Shown here: positions 52,750-64,000 of the stretch, one piece after another
Layout of the letters: every line of letters begins with the position of its first letter
How positions within the stretch are numbered: position 1 is the stretch's first letter
Source of the DNA: Ricordea florida
Lineage: Eukaryota > Cnidaria > Anthozoa > Corallimorpharia > Ricordeidae
Length of the DNA stretch: 64,000 nucleotides
Direction of reading: 5' to 3'
Assembly: GCA_949710005.1 (NCBI GenBank)
Contig: OX453286.1
Coordinates: 26,610,014 to 26,674,013, forward strand
Made by a program: the position numbers and the translations under genes
The notes under the pieces: generated by a model
Told to the model about the DNA's origin: nothing
The model's database searches: none
Seen by the model: only the letters and a program-made list of their open reading frames with translations

Positions 52750-54468
52750 TCATGTGAAGTAGTGGTCACACATAAGGATTGGGCAGTCATTGAAATCTAC
52801 ATCATAATCATAAAGTAATTCTACAAGTTGGGGTTCAGGGCGTGGACCCCCTGAGAAACCACATTCCTGCAGGGTCTTGTGCCGATCTAGTTGTATTCTT
52901 TTGCTATCTTTTGTGTTGCAGTATATAACAAGTTTCCTAGTGGTTCCTCCAAACCTCTCATGAACTATTGACTCAATTGAATACACAGGTACGTGGGCAT
53001 GTACAAAGACCTGGAAATGTCCTGGGTAAGATTTCAAGTGTGGAAGATTAGCGAATGTCAGAAGCTTCAGTTCTAAGCTGATAAACCTGAAAAGAAGAGC
53101 AAAAACATTAAAAATGATCAAGAGTTATAGTGCAAATTTGAAAAACACAGTTCTTAAAAATTGACTTAAGCATTCAAGGAAGCTCAAAGATTTATTGTAA
53201 ATATATTATTCTAATTTATGATCATGAATGGTGCTAATTGAGGACAAGTATCATTAGGTCATTAAACGATAAGGTTTCAAAACAAGTTTCTGATGTACTT
53301 TAGCACGATTTTATCATTTGTGGCCGACATAAACTGAAACTGAAACACTTTGGGAAGATTCTTAATGCTCTCTCTTTACTTGGTCATGGAGGGAGCACTC
53401 GTTGAACTTTCATGCCTTCCCCCCTCCTCCCCCACAAACCCTCCTCTCCAACCCAACCCAGCCCTACCTAAACTCATGAAATTGGGTAAATCAAACGAGT
53501 TGATTAAGTAAGTTATACCACCGTAAGGTAAAAGGGAGGTGCTGACGTTTCGAGCGTTAGCCCTTCGTTGGAGCGTCGGAGCTTCGACGCAGCACCAGTT
53601 TCTTTAGAAACCATCCCCACACTACCTATTAAAACTCATGCTTTGCAAACCAAAGGAAAATTAAACCTGGGCTACCTGTGATAAAGTATCACCAACATAC
53701 CTTGGAAACTTTTCTTTTGGAGGCTGCCAGAGCCCCAGTTTACAGCAAGGACATTGTTCCAGTTCTTCTCTTTCAATCCGCAGGACAGGGAGTCCATCAT
53801 CCGGAACACACTCTTCTTTCTTGTAATATTTCAAACCTTTGGAAAACTCGAGATAATCCAACAGGCCGTTCTCATCTCTATCCAGCTTCTTTGCAAGAAC
53901 ATAAAGTTCAAGGTTATTAGCGGGTGCATTCAAATCTCGCATTCCTGCGTAGAATTCCTCATAGGACAAGCTCCCGTCGCCATCCACATCAAATCGACGA
54001 AAGAGGTCGATCGCTCTAGCGTAGTTATCAAGCATCCATTTGTCTATACGAGCTACAAATGCAGCGTGAAGATCATCGGCAGCTTCAAATGCTAAGGCAG
54101 CTTTTTCAAGTTTTTCCTGTGGACAGAGCAGTTTCAAAAAATACTTCAAAATATTTCAAATAAGGAAACATCAGTTCTATAGCACACTACATACAATCTG
54201 TTAGCTAATTAATAAAAACGGTATCGGCTTAATTTAAGTCAATTTACCTTTGCAACTTCTTCCTTCGACTTTTTGACTTTCTTTGTCTTTTTTCCTCCAG
54301 ACCTGACATATGATTGAGTAAAATAAAAGCAATGCAGGCGATGTAAATAAGAGATTGTATCTTTTCAGAGTCGAGTGGTTATCCCAGATTCGATCGCTCG
54401 TGCAATCGACCAGAAGCCAAATTGATGTTCACTTACTTCGACTTTCCGCCTTTCTTATTGATTGGCAT
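52750..54468 (-). CDS. EF-hand protein with possible ubiquitin-like C-terminal domain (uncharacterised)
   Basis: Four exons (54468-54437, 54302-54248, 54116-53701, 53086-52750) join in phase to 279 residues. The start MPINKKGGKSKSGGKKTKK is a lysine-rich tail. Two canonical EF-hand loops follow: DVDGDGSLSYEEF (about residues 65-77) and DRDENGLLDYLEF (about 102-114), both with full calcium-ligand spacing. A CPCC pair lies near residue 145. The last 110 residues (for example YSIESIVHERFGGTTRKLVI and TLQECGFSGG) read like a beta-grasp fold, with a basic strand, a HERFGG helix end and an acidic YDYDVDF tail. That fold is my inference. I do not recognise a named family. A calcium-regulated ciliary role is possible because of the neighbouring ciliary-like gene, but there is no direct evidence. 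Confidence 0.82.
53500..53600 (+). repeat. Dispersed repeat fragment
   Basis: It contains GGTGCTGACGTTTCGAGCGT followed by TAGCCCTTCG, the same core as in the GPCR remnant (43437-43680, opposite strand). It lies in the intron of the EF-hand gene. Confidence 0.7.
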
Positions 54469-54815
54469 TTTCGAAGAAGGTCCAGATATCTTCCCAAAAA
54501 ATTAAATCGAGAAGCAACGAAAAGTAATTAGAACCATACACAAGTGAAATTTCCTGTAAACGATTACCGTAGCAACCATAACACAGCTGAATCACACCAT
54601 ACACACGGACCCGGGACGGCGATGGTACTCTGCCCCAGGCCCCACAGGTGGAAACAGACTTAGTTGAGGGGATTTTGTTGTTTCACTAGTAGTATAATGA
54701 CACTGACTCGCCAAAATGGGCAGAGATAATGAGAAAATGGCTGAAAACAATTTTTTCTGTTTATTGTAAATAAATGGAAAATATATGTATGAAAACAGTT
54801 CTCTGTCCAACAAAA

Positions 54816-57800
54816 CTATCTTGGAGGATATTGGCGACGCTGTGGATATTTGGTAAGCTGACTGTGGAGAAATTGCTGCAGTTCCGCTGTGCAAGAGGAT
54901 ATAACATCCTGACAAAGAAGGAAAATAACAAAAATACAACTTTTAGGAGCGAAACAAAAATACTACTGACAAACCAAAATTACAAAACTGTTAAATAATC
55001 TCTAGCTGGCTGAGCGCCCCCAGTAAGTATTTGGTATGATAGTTTGTAACGAATCTTCCCACACCCAGTATGCAAACAGGGACGTTTCATGTTACCTAGC
55101 TGTGTTGAAGACATTACTGAAATTTACCTGTGATAAACTAGTGAGTTGTTCTTGAGGTGAAGACATCACACAGTTGCGAACAAAGTTGGACACTTGTCTA
55201 CAGAAGTCCAAATGAAGTGGCTAGAATAGAAGCCAACACAATTAAGAGGGAATCCATCAGGACATTGAGTTTTCACTGGACAAAAACTTTGTGCCAGAAT
55301 AATTTAAACAATCTCGCAACCTTATTTACATTTTTCAAGGGCTATAGATGTAATTGGTTATCTGTAATAACACTAAAGAAAATTTATTATGGGTTGAGCC
55401 CGAGAATATAAATGTACAATTTCACAAAATGGCATCTTCCACACGAAATTTTCAGAATTTTACCTGTATTTTCACAGTTCTAGTGAAATTTGACATTTAT
55501 TTTCTCGGACTCATTCGAAATTGTCTTTGGTGGTATTATAGAGAACTCATCATATCTATAGTCTTTAACAAGTTTGAAAAAGAAGTCGATATTGTTTTAA
55601 TTATTCTGGTTCAAGGTTTTTGCCCACAGAAAGTTGAAATTACTCAATTTGCCAATGGATTCTCTCCTAACACGAAAGAAACGACACGAAAAAAGGGCTC
55701 ATACTCCGTGTACCGACACAGATGACGTAAAACAAAGACAGACAATAAAAAAAGTTGTTACTGAACAGTTTACACACAATGGTGAAACAATGCATATGTC
55801 ACCTGTTCCGGTACACAGAGTAGGAGCCGAAAAAAGCGAATAATGGAAAGAAAAACTCACGAAATTATACAGGGGAGCAGGGTTGGCGCAGTGGTGAGAG
55901 CGCTCGCCTTCCACCAATGTGGCCCGAGTTCGATTCCCGGCCCCGGCGTCATATGTGGGCTGAGTTTGTTGGTTCTCTTCTCTGCTCTGAGAGGTTTTTC
56001 TCCGGGTACTCCGGTTTTCCCCTCTCCACAAAAACCAACATTAGATTTGGTTTGATTTAATGTGGTTTGATTTCATTTCATTTGTGCTTTACAGTGTCCC
56101 CAATTAGTACAGCAGTGCTAAATACAGTTGACACTTAAATAAAGTTCATTATTATTAGTATTATTTAGTCCCGCGTCCCTCATAAAACCGATTAGCTTCC
56201 GGCGATTACGAAATGTTTGACATCCACTAACAGTTGATCACACTCACCGAGCTTATGGTGCTATTACTTCCTGTGCCTTGAAGACAATCCTTCCGAAGAG
56301 AAACAAAAGCGTTGTACATGGCAAGAGTCACCTGAAGAAAATCATGGTGTTTCATCACCTAGGAAACAAGTTAAGTTATACTTTAGTATGACATGATTAC
56401 AGAAATAGACTCTACTTACAGGAATTTCTAACCTGAAGAGTACCTTTACTCGCTAGGCGTGGCGTTCAGTGCTTTCTGATCCTTATCAGATTCTCTCAGT
56501 ATTGAATCAATGATTTCCGCCTGAGAAGTGATTGGGCAGCATGCAGCATTTCATATTGCAATATTCTTTATATTCAATAATTTGGTTTTGAGGCAAATGA
56601 TTATTTTAACGTGTTTTCTAAACTATACCTCTTGCAAAGCTTCGCTTGGTGAGTTGGAGAAGAAACTGAAAAAAAAATTGCCCCAAAAAAATTAAACTGA
56701 GTAGCAACTACTATTAAACTGAAGCAGTGCGGCCAAGAAGTGAACTTTCCTACATCTCAGACAGATATCGGAAAATGGCTAACGTTAATATTAAGATCGC
56801 TTTTGGGCTCGATCATAGCTGCTCACTGTGAACAGGTGTTGTAACTGAAAAAAAAAAAACGAAGCATTTAGGAAGAAAACAATTTAAACGCGGTACAAAC
56901 CTGAAGAAAACAGCGGGGTACAGTTTAATCAGCTGATCCTTTATAACAAACGACCTGCGGATGTAAACAATATGAACACATACAGCAACAAATTTGCATA
57001 AAAGGTTATAGACTACGCTTTCTTTTAAGGCTAACATACCTCAGACAGTAAAGGTAACCCTCGAAGCTGCTATTAATATCTAAAAAAAGTAAAAGTGAGA
57101 ATATCACTACATTATTTCATAGTCCATAACTGATTTTAAAGCAATAATGAAAAATAACGCGGAAGTTTTCGTATTCCTTACCACTACTGAACACTGACAA
57201 GGTTATCGGGAAGCAGTTGACTAGATTCTGTAAAAGTGGAAAGACAACAATCAAAGAGACAATAGAGATAATTATTTATCCTAGTTTTACTCCCACCTAA
57301 TAATTCCTAACCTTAGGGAATGTCAAACTCTTCTTGAAGCAGATTATATCTTACTGTACCTAGTCAAATAAAGCAAACTTGAAAACAAGCAACGTCAAAA
57401 CGTAGTAAGGGTAGGTAAAAGCCCCACATGTACGCACTGAGGCGATAGTGGTAGAAGGGATAAAACCCTCTTGCTACGAAAAAAAAAACGAAAATAGAAA
57501 ACTGAGATCAAAAGCCAGTAGCCATGGAGAGCTGTTTCGGTCTTGTTAGGCCTCATCAGCATGGCACAGCTAGCAGATGAGCTCTGGGTTGCCACATTTT
57601 GACGTTGTCATTTCAAACCATATCCCACAACCCTACCATTTTTCATCACCTTGAAAACAAACAAGATGGGCAAACATTAAATGGAAATTAATAGGCCAGT
57701 AGCGTGACCCCCATCTCCATCCTCAGAAGCAAAATGCGCTAGTATAAAGCAAACTTATATAAACAAGCGTCTTACCATTGCCAAGTCTCGCAGAGGACTG

Positions 57801-60800
57801 GCAGTAACCTACAAAGCAATAAAACATGTACAAAAGCCGTAAGCATAATTGCTAAGACACATTATTTGAGTTAACGATTGGCAGTGAAATGGTACAGTAA
57901 AAAGTTAAAGGCATAACTGCTTCTACTCAGGATGTGTCTCTTGGGGTGAATTTGAAGGGTTAAAAACCAGAACAACATTGAAAGACACCAGGATTGATTC
58001 TGGGAGCGGATGGGCTGATACTGAGTTCGCTGCATACCTCACGTCCTTGAAGTATCATGGCAGAGAATATTGACATTATACAGTCAAACAAACCAACAGC
58101 GACCTACAAATAAAGTCAGATTATGTGAGACTCCAAACTCTTAGACAAGGCCATCTTATGAGACATGTACATAGGGGAGTGGGGCCGCTTAAAGGAAAAC
58201 ATACTGACCTTTAATGAAAACTCAGATGGAGTGTCCGTTTTTGTGTCGAAAAGTGTCATAATCTTCAACTTGCTGTGAATTCGAACCGCAAAAGAGTGAA
58301 TACAAATTAAGACAGTTACTTCCACGAAACTCCCACGACAGGTAGATGTAACACATCATCAATTATTAGAATGAATGATCACGTCCTGTGACTGTCTAGA
58401 GTGGGGCTACTAGGGCACCTCACCTTTTTGGTCGCTGAAGAGTGACCGCAATACAGGATGCCACTACGCATGCGTCCAAACATTCCAGTTCTTGCATCGA
58501 AGAAGTTTGGCCTGCTTCAACCCTAGAGCGTTACATATTATTAATTATTATGTAGACGTAAGTGTTTTACTGGGAATTACACAACTTGTAAAATTCACAC
58601 GAAACTACATCCGGTACTGTAGTGGCGTATTTCCATATTCATAGAGAAGATATCGATGACGTCAATTACCGCCTTGCACGATTCGGTTTGTGTACAAAGC
58701 TGGCAAAGAAACGTCTTTCAGTGTTTTTATCTATATAATAAAAAGAAAATTACACCTTAGCTCGAAGATATGAATTTTATGATCTTATGGCAAGAACAAT
58801 ATCTCCTTCATTCCCTGCGCTCACAACATAAAATTCATATCTTCTCGCCATCGTGTAAAATTCTCTATTTATTTTGTGAACAACGTCGTACAATTCATTT
58901 AAAGGAAAGACTACGCCTTTGCTTTGAGTATCTGGCACTCAGAAGCTCGCCTCCACGGCACTTAAACGGCGAGGGGAATATCTAGAAACAATTTCGAACA
59001 TGGAAATGATGACAGCCGAAACACGGACCGAATTATGCCGGGCAAGGTTCGGGACAATGTACGAGTCCTATCATGCGATGTCGGCCAGGTGTGTCCAAGA
59101 ATTCCGAAGCAGAAGGAGTTTTATCCTGCTCCTGTTTATTGTCTTATTTCTATCTTTGTTTTACTTGACAGTGAAAGATCAAACAAACCTCTTAATCCAA
59201 TCAGAAATACACTCTGCCTGTTGTAGAGGTTCCTGTGCTGTAACTTCACAGTAACTAAGAACCAGTGGCTTGAGTTGTTTCCAATAATGCTAATAACACA
59301 AGAAGACATAACTACACATTAAGAACTAATAACCAGAAGAAAAAATCAATTCAGTAGAGGGACATAAAACATGAGAGGAATCAGGATACTGGTCAAATTC
59401 CCTCATCTGCTACTGATAAAATTAAAATACTGTTCCGTTCAGTGGACCTCCTGTTACTAAAGAACAAACTTTGACTCGTCACACACACGGTTATGTTGGG
59501 AGAGGCATGTTGTTGATCAGCACAGTGTGACTACTCGAGTCAAGGCCACACAAACAAATTTTCATACAAATTATGGCCAATCACGATCGAGTATCTAAAC
59601 AATAGAAACGCTACAAATGCTTTATATTTCGCTTAAATTGCATATAATTTGCTCAAAAACTGTATCAAAATTTAAAAAAAATCATTTTAGTCGGTAGAAA
59701 CTCGCCACAAATCTGTCGTTTCGCGTCAAAAACAGATGTTCAAAATTTTGTATGACAATTTATCTGGGTGGCCTAGGTTCGAGTACTTGCACTGTGAGGA
59801 TAACTTACCTGGAAAGAAATGAAGAACAATGGACAATCTGTCATGAGCCGTGACAGAAGCTGAAAATTATTGCCATCTCTTCTACAAAAACAAAATAAAT
59901 TAGTTTTAATGTCAAAAATTGTTTGCAAATGTAATGGAAAAATGCGCTCAGTAACAAAATTAACAAATACAAAGTCTTCGAAAAAATGGAATTCTTGATG
60001 AGAAACTTGCAGTGAAAACTCCAAGAGCAGAATATAACGCTCTTATTGTACAGTACCGTGACTCGTGCAGGCTTCTCTTAAGGTAAGTTAGTACGGCCTA
60101 AACAGAAAGAAAGAGGAAAGGTCAATTCTTAATCAAACACCGTCTAATCTACATAAATTAAAACTAGAGTACAACGTTATTTTTTTTGGGAGAATTTGAC
60201 TTTCGCATCCGAGTGTACTTGTAGCACCGCCGGTAATTTTCATCTGTTTTGAACCACCACAGTAATTAACTTTGCCGAAGCAACTTTTTCTGGGAATTAC
60301 TACAGCTAAAATTACAAAGTAACACGTAAAAAAGGCAGTTTCAATGACATTATTCGACGGACAGTATAACTAGAGCTACAATTGTTTCTATTGGCTACAA
60401 GTATGGATACGAAAGTTACCTTGAGAATGAAGACGGCAATATCGAATGGCAGACAACAGTTCTCGCTAAGGTAGACTCTCTAATGGAAAGAACAGATGTG
60501 TAATACCGTTCAACCATCTCAGTAAGGGCAGTTACATAAAACTGTACATATCGAGTATATTGTCACCCCACACGTTACTTACAATAGATGAATTGATAAA
60601 TGCTGTGACACGGTTGATAATGGTTATGTTGGGAGAGGCATGTTCTTGATCAGCAAACAAAAGAAATGGTGGAAGACGGACTGCCAGCCTAAAATGAAAG
60701 AAAACTGGATAAGGTTGAATCAAGGACGAATTGAATGACCATGATATTGTAAAGTAGCTAGGATGTGATAGCTGTAACAAAGCACTGCCACGTGTCAATA

Positions 60801-63800
60801 CATTGTTACTTACTTCATAAAAGCGGTTACTTCTGAAGCTTTTTGAAGATCAGAAACGCTGTTGCCTTTATTTTTCTGGTTGTCATCAACTTGTGAGCAA
60901 GTCTGTTGTTGAAGGTCACAACAATAGATTTCAGGAATGTTTGAATCCATAAGTTTGCAATCATGTGTTTTGCTGAAGCGAAAAACTGTTTTGAGAGCTC
61001 AGCAGAGAAGGAAATACAAGTTTTAAAAAGATCAGATAGGACAAAATAACGGTAAAGTTCACATTTTTTCACCTTCTTTATTCTGGACTCCAGCTGTTCC
61101 AAAAGCCACGGGTCACGTAATCCTCCTTCGATATCGCGTTTGCTCTCAGGACGAGAGAGCAAGGGAACAAGTTCCTAGATAAATCGCACGTCTGACAATT
61201 AATATAGATGTCCCACCATAAATTTCATTTTCGTTAAAAAAACTCCTAAAATATGCCATAAGAAATTAAATCAAATGAACACTTTAAGTGCAGCTGCGTC
61301 ACCTACAAAAGAGTTATCCCAGACGCGGCGGATGAAAGTCAACTGTACAGATCTAGACTTCGGTAGGAGCGATTACTGAGATAGAAACTGGAGAGAATGT
61401 TGGCAGTGACTACTGACTCTGACATTGGTCTAACGACTTACATCAGTAAGATTAGACCAGTGTTAGAATAAGCTTCGCCAGTCTGGGGAGGGCTGCCGAT
61501 CTACCTTGATGAAGATCTACAAAGAGTGCAGAATAGATGTCTAAGCGTGATAGGACTCCCTAGGGACACTATTGAGTCAATTGCGACTAGGCGTCAGAAG
61601 TTGACGAGGAAAGAATTTAAACGTATCCTAGAATCTTAAGCGCATCCTTGCAGACGTTTTTGCAGCGGTTTTTAAATTTTATTGTAATATTACCGTAATT
61701 CTTATGCCAAAGGTAATAAATGAAGTTTATTATTGTTATTATTATCATAACAAACCACAACTTGATTTTTAATCTTAGGTATAACTGTACCTGTAACAAG
61801 CTGATTATGTCGCTTCGACTGACATCCGTGCCAGGCACGTCAGCTCCACGATTAAAACTAAACAGAAAGATACAAGTAAGCCTGCTGCGCACAAAAATGA
61901 AATAAGAGCAACAGTGAAGCGTAACTGATCGCTGATAAGTGCCAAATGTTAACTGTAAGCTCAAAACAGAGATAAGAAAGTCGACATCGTATAAACCAAC
62001 AAGTATCAGAGCCAAAATCATACACCAGCTGACAGACAATCGTACACTCACCTACTCCGACAGTCAAGCAAAGTATGGAATAATATAGAACAAGCATCTC
62101 TTGCATTGCCATCACATCCACCTTCTGGGGATCCCAGGGGAAGGAAATGGTCCAGTATTCTGAACTGGTGGTAAAGGCGCCTGAGAAATTATCAGAAAGA
62201 CCCTCTGATTTACTGAACGGAAACTTCATTTAATGAAGAAATCAGAATAAGAAAGAAAGATAAACCCTAACAACAATCTCATCAAATAAACAAAAGCACT
62301 TTATGGATCAATCTTGATGTTACTCATTTCATAAAGGACTTTATACAGATGGGATTTCCCCCCGCGTTGTCATATAGCAAGGTTTCTCCTGGATAAGAAC
62401 CGAGTAAAAATAGCAAAATGTACCTACTGCACATGACATTCTGCCCACTGTTCGTGAAATAGGTTGAATGCTGACGTCAGACTGTGAAGTTGTGAAGACT
62501 TATGTTATAAAATAAATGGTAAACGCAGCAGCTGTGCAACCATCGAGTTATGGACGCACGCGGGAGGTTGCTAAGCACTCAAGTAGCTAGAGATGCTCTC
62601 GGCTACGCCTCTTTCGTGCTTAGCAACCTCCCGCGTGCGTCCATAACTCGATGGTTACACGCTGTACGTTTGCCATTTCTTCATTTTAAATAAAAACCTG
62701 TGCTATTTCAACTTCTTAGAATTAACTGCACGATACTGTTGGTTTCCAATATTATCTTCCATTTGTTTAATTCCACGGGAAGGCGACCCGAAACAAAAGG
62801 TAACAGTAACAATAACAGTAACAGTGGGAAGACATTCGAATTCCTGTACGAAAATTTTCGGAATAATGCAGCTGATTTTCGGGATATTAAACTCAGAGAA
62901 AGTAACTAGCTAGGCCGCTGTACAAACCTCGCGGTTTCAGGTAAGAAATCGTCTTTAGCAGAGATGCTCAATTCCCACCTACACCATTGCGAGAAAGTCA
63001 GCTGAAAATAGCAAACAAAGGTGACGATCAACAAATCAGTCGTTTTAAACAGCTCGATATCAAAAACGCAGGAAAACAAAACTAATTACAAGTTCGATCA
63101 GTTTGTGAAGTCATCTGCTACAGCTTCAGCAAACTGGAATCCTGATAGCGACTGACTAGATATATAAAGAGCCCACAAGAAGTACCATTGACATATGAAC
63201 TGCCAACCTTTTGTAGATTGTCTTGCCACTCCTTGAACACAGCATGAGAAACAACGTGGCTCACTAAATCAACTAAATCTGGACGTAGAAAACATACAGT
63301 TGTTACAGGAATTCAAACAGAACTGGTCTTAACTCTTCATTCCGTCTATTACGCACCTAAGATCCGATTTAAAGTTGTTATAATCAGAAAGTAAAAGAGC
63401 CATCCCACCTTGGGGAAGAGTTGGCCTGTACAAGTTTGGCTCTTCATTGACGTTCAAGCGGTGTAGTAAGTAAAATGTCTACAAAAAAAGTAACAGCATT
63501 TTCACGAGCGATTACGCAACAAAACGAATAAAAGACCGCACAGCACTAATTGACATTGTGCTCATGAACTGACTTTCAGTGGACCAAAGGAACTAACCTT
63601 ATTTAATAAAACTTGAGGCAAGTACGCAGTATGATCTGAAAAATCAACAAACACATATAAAGAAAATAAGTCAGATATACATATAGGAGAACTGAAAAGG
63701 AAAATGAAAAATTACTACAAGTGCAAACCTCCAACGTTGGACTTCACTTCTGTGATTGCTCCATTGAAAACTGTAAGAACGTGTTCCAAATATGAACAGG

Positions 63801-63975
63801 AAAATCTTGGAAGAAGCAAGAAAGTTTTGTATCATGAAACGATGGGATGATATAACTCATACTTCCGGGGTGTTTTGCGGGAATACTGCGATGATATATA
63901 CCTTAGGTAGAAGTCCATCCAGCGGTTTGTGTGAATTGGTACACTATCACAGAGGGCTTCCAAATAGGAACAAAT
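54816..63975 (-). CDS. Large helix-rich protein of unknown identity, 3' part, more than 20 small exons
   Basis: A chain of short minus-strand exons with good splice signals: 63975-63902 (tentative), 63770-63729, 63635-63598, 63478-63409, 63278-63208, 63001-62928, 62212-62052, 61857-61791, 61174-61073, 60902-60814, 60688-60583, 60465-60420, 59881-59809, 58523-58424, 58272-58209, 58103-58038, 57808-57776, 57227-57182, 57079-57040, 56954-56901, 56665-56629, 56331-56248, 55220-55128, 54908-54816 (TAG). About 530 residues are readable, for example TFYLLHRLNVNEEPNLYRPT, VDVMAMQEMLVLYYSILCL, RDPWLLEQLESRIKK, GLFDCIMSIFSAMILQGRE and LQQFLHSQLTKYPQRR. The helix-rich, Leu/Phe-rich pattern resembles an alpha-solenoid (HEAT/ARM-like) scaffold. 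Phase does not close at 62052/61857, at 60465/59881 and before 58523, so an exon may be missing or a limit wrong. I compared it in memory with several exportins, nucleoporins and Integrator subunits and found no match. The 5' end is outside the window. Confidence 0.65.
55875..56175 (+). repeat. tRNA-derived SINE, family A, full-length copy
   Basis: The head GGGGAGCAGGGTTGGCGCAG then TGGTGAGAGCG holds a Pol III A box (TGGCGCAGTGG), and GAGTTCGATTCC about 35 bp later is a B box. The body includes CTCTGAGAGGTTTTTCTCCG and TTTGGTTTGATTTAATG repeats. It ends in an ATT-rich tail near 56150-56175. It shares the body with 1620-1868. It is intronic in the unidentified gene. Confidence 0.9.
57590..57655. 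repeat. Dispersed repeat shared with 48616-48676
   Basis: CATTTTGACGTTGTCATTTC and the next 45 bp ('ccatatcccacaaccctaccatttttcatcacctt') match 48616-48676 with few differences. At the latter site the LINE at 48677-49760 begins directly after the shared segment. Confidence 0.8.
58764..58844. repeat. Short hairpin
   Basis: GAAGATATGAATTTTATG (58764) and CATAAAATTCATATCTTC (ending 58844) are perfect 18-bp arms around a 45-bp loop. It is probably the end of a decayed foldback element. Confidence 0.85.
61395..61700 (+). mobile_element. LINE fragment, decayed
   Basis: The plus strand reads IRPVLE, stop, ASPVWGGLPIYLDEDLQRVQ, NRCLSVIGLPRDTIESIATR, then RQKLTRKEFKRILES and stop. This is the C-terminal end of a non-LTR reverse transcriptase (the LEYASPVW...LQRVQNR block). 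At least one in-frame stop shows it is dead. A different subfamily from the two LINEs at 45655 and 48677 is likely. Confidence 0.8.
62455..62679. mobile_element. MITE family 2 (palindromic), copy 3
   Basis: The palindrome 62514-62679 has arms AAATGGTAAACGCAGCAGC and GAGTTATGGACGCACGCGGG returning as the complement. The left shoulder from about 62455 ('ctgacgtcagactgtgaag') aligns with copies 1 and 2. The arms of this copy are the best preserved. It lies in the intron between exons 62928-63001 and 62052-62212 of the unidentified gene. Confidence 0.88.
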
Positions 63976-64000
63976 CTACAGGAAAAAAAATTGAATAAAT

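Noticed and set aside
53678..54095. Plus-strand ORFs of 80 and 113 codons
   Set aside because: They are antisense to the EF-hand exon 53701-54116.
54592..54939. 115-codon minus-strand ORF as the last exon of the unidentified gene
   Set aside because: After the acceptor at 54909 the frame in phase with the preceding exon stops at 54816. The longer ORF is a different frame.
55875..55950. Possible tRNA gene (A and B boxes present)
   Set aside because: There is no cloverleaf with a proper anticodon stem, and the head is joined to a repeat body found again at 1620-1868. It is a SINE.

Overview
The window is nuclear DNA of an animal. Genes are split into many short exons (about 25 to 350 bp) by GT-AG introns, conserved metazoan proteins can be read across the junctions, and introns are full of foldback DNA elements, tRNA-derived SINEs and broken LINEs. 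Gene content, AT-rich introns and repeat style suggest an anthozoan cnidarian such as a stony coral. That placement is inference; no marker in the window proves it. There is no prokaryotic, viral or organellar operon.

Layout from left to right. (1) 403-5939 +: 3' part of MTBP, the Treslin partner in replication firing. (2) 8068-21057 -: PHKB, phosphorylase kinase beta subunit, about 27 exons, convergent with MTBP. (3) 21517-26100 +: NDUFV2, the 24-kDa 2Fe-2S subunit of respiratory complex I, divergent from PHKB. (4) 26866-30489 -: PMS2, the MutL-alpha endonuclease, only four exons. (5) 30588-34704 +: a NECAB-type EF-hand/ABM protein, 98 bp from the PMS2 start codon, with one apparent 1-nt frameshift. 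(6) 35628-38952 -: PSME3IP1 (FAM192A/PIP30). (7) 39081-42479 +: a leucine-rich-repeat protein with a C-terminal four-cysteine module, 128 bp from the PSME3IP1 start. (8) 43029-43985 -: a broken class-A GPCR. (9) 44252-48266 -: a probable ciliary/sperm-tail protein. (10) 48677-49760 -: a 5'-truncated LINE. (11) 50635-51811 -: NDUFB9, a second complex I subunit. (12) 52750-54468 -: an EF-hand protein with a possible ubiquitin-like C-terminus. (13) 54816-63975 -: 3' part of a long, helix-rich gene with more than 20 small exons, not identified.

The genes are ordinary housekeeping loci and do not form one pathway: energy metabolism (PHKB, NDUFV2, NDUFB9), genome maintenance (MTBP, PMS2), calcium signalling (NECAB, EF-hand protein) and proteasome regulation (PSME3IP1). 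Two divergent pairs with very short spacers probably share promoters.

The most unusual material is in the introns: a MITE family with near-perfect 8-bp target duplications that has inserted into itself; a second palindromic MITE family in three introns; a PIF/Harbinger-like MITE with TTA duplications; a larger foldback element in NDUFV2; two unrelated roughly 79-bp minisatellites in PHKB; a 60-bp duplication that doubles a splice acceptor; and a 137-bp duplication ending next to a splice donor. I did not find a clearly new biological system. Exon limits were placed by eye from splice consensus, reading phase and remembered family features, without alignment.
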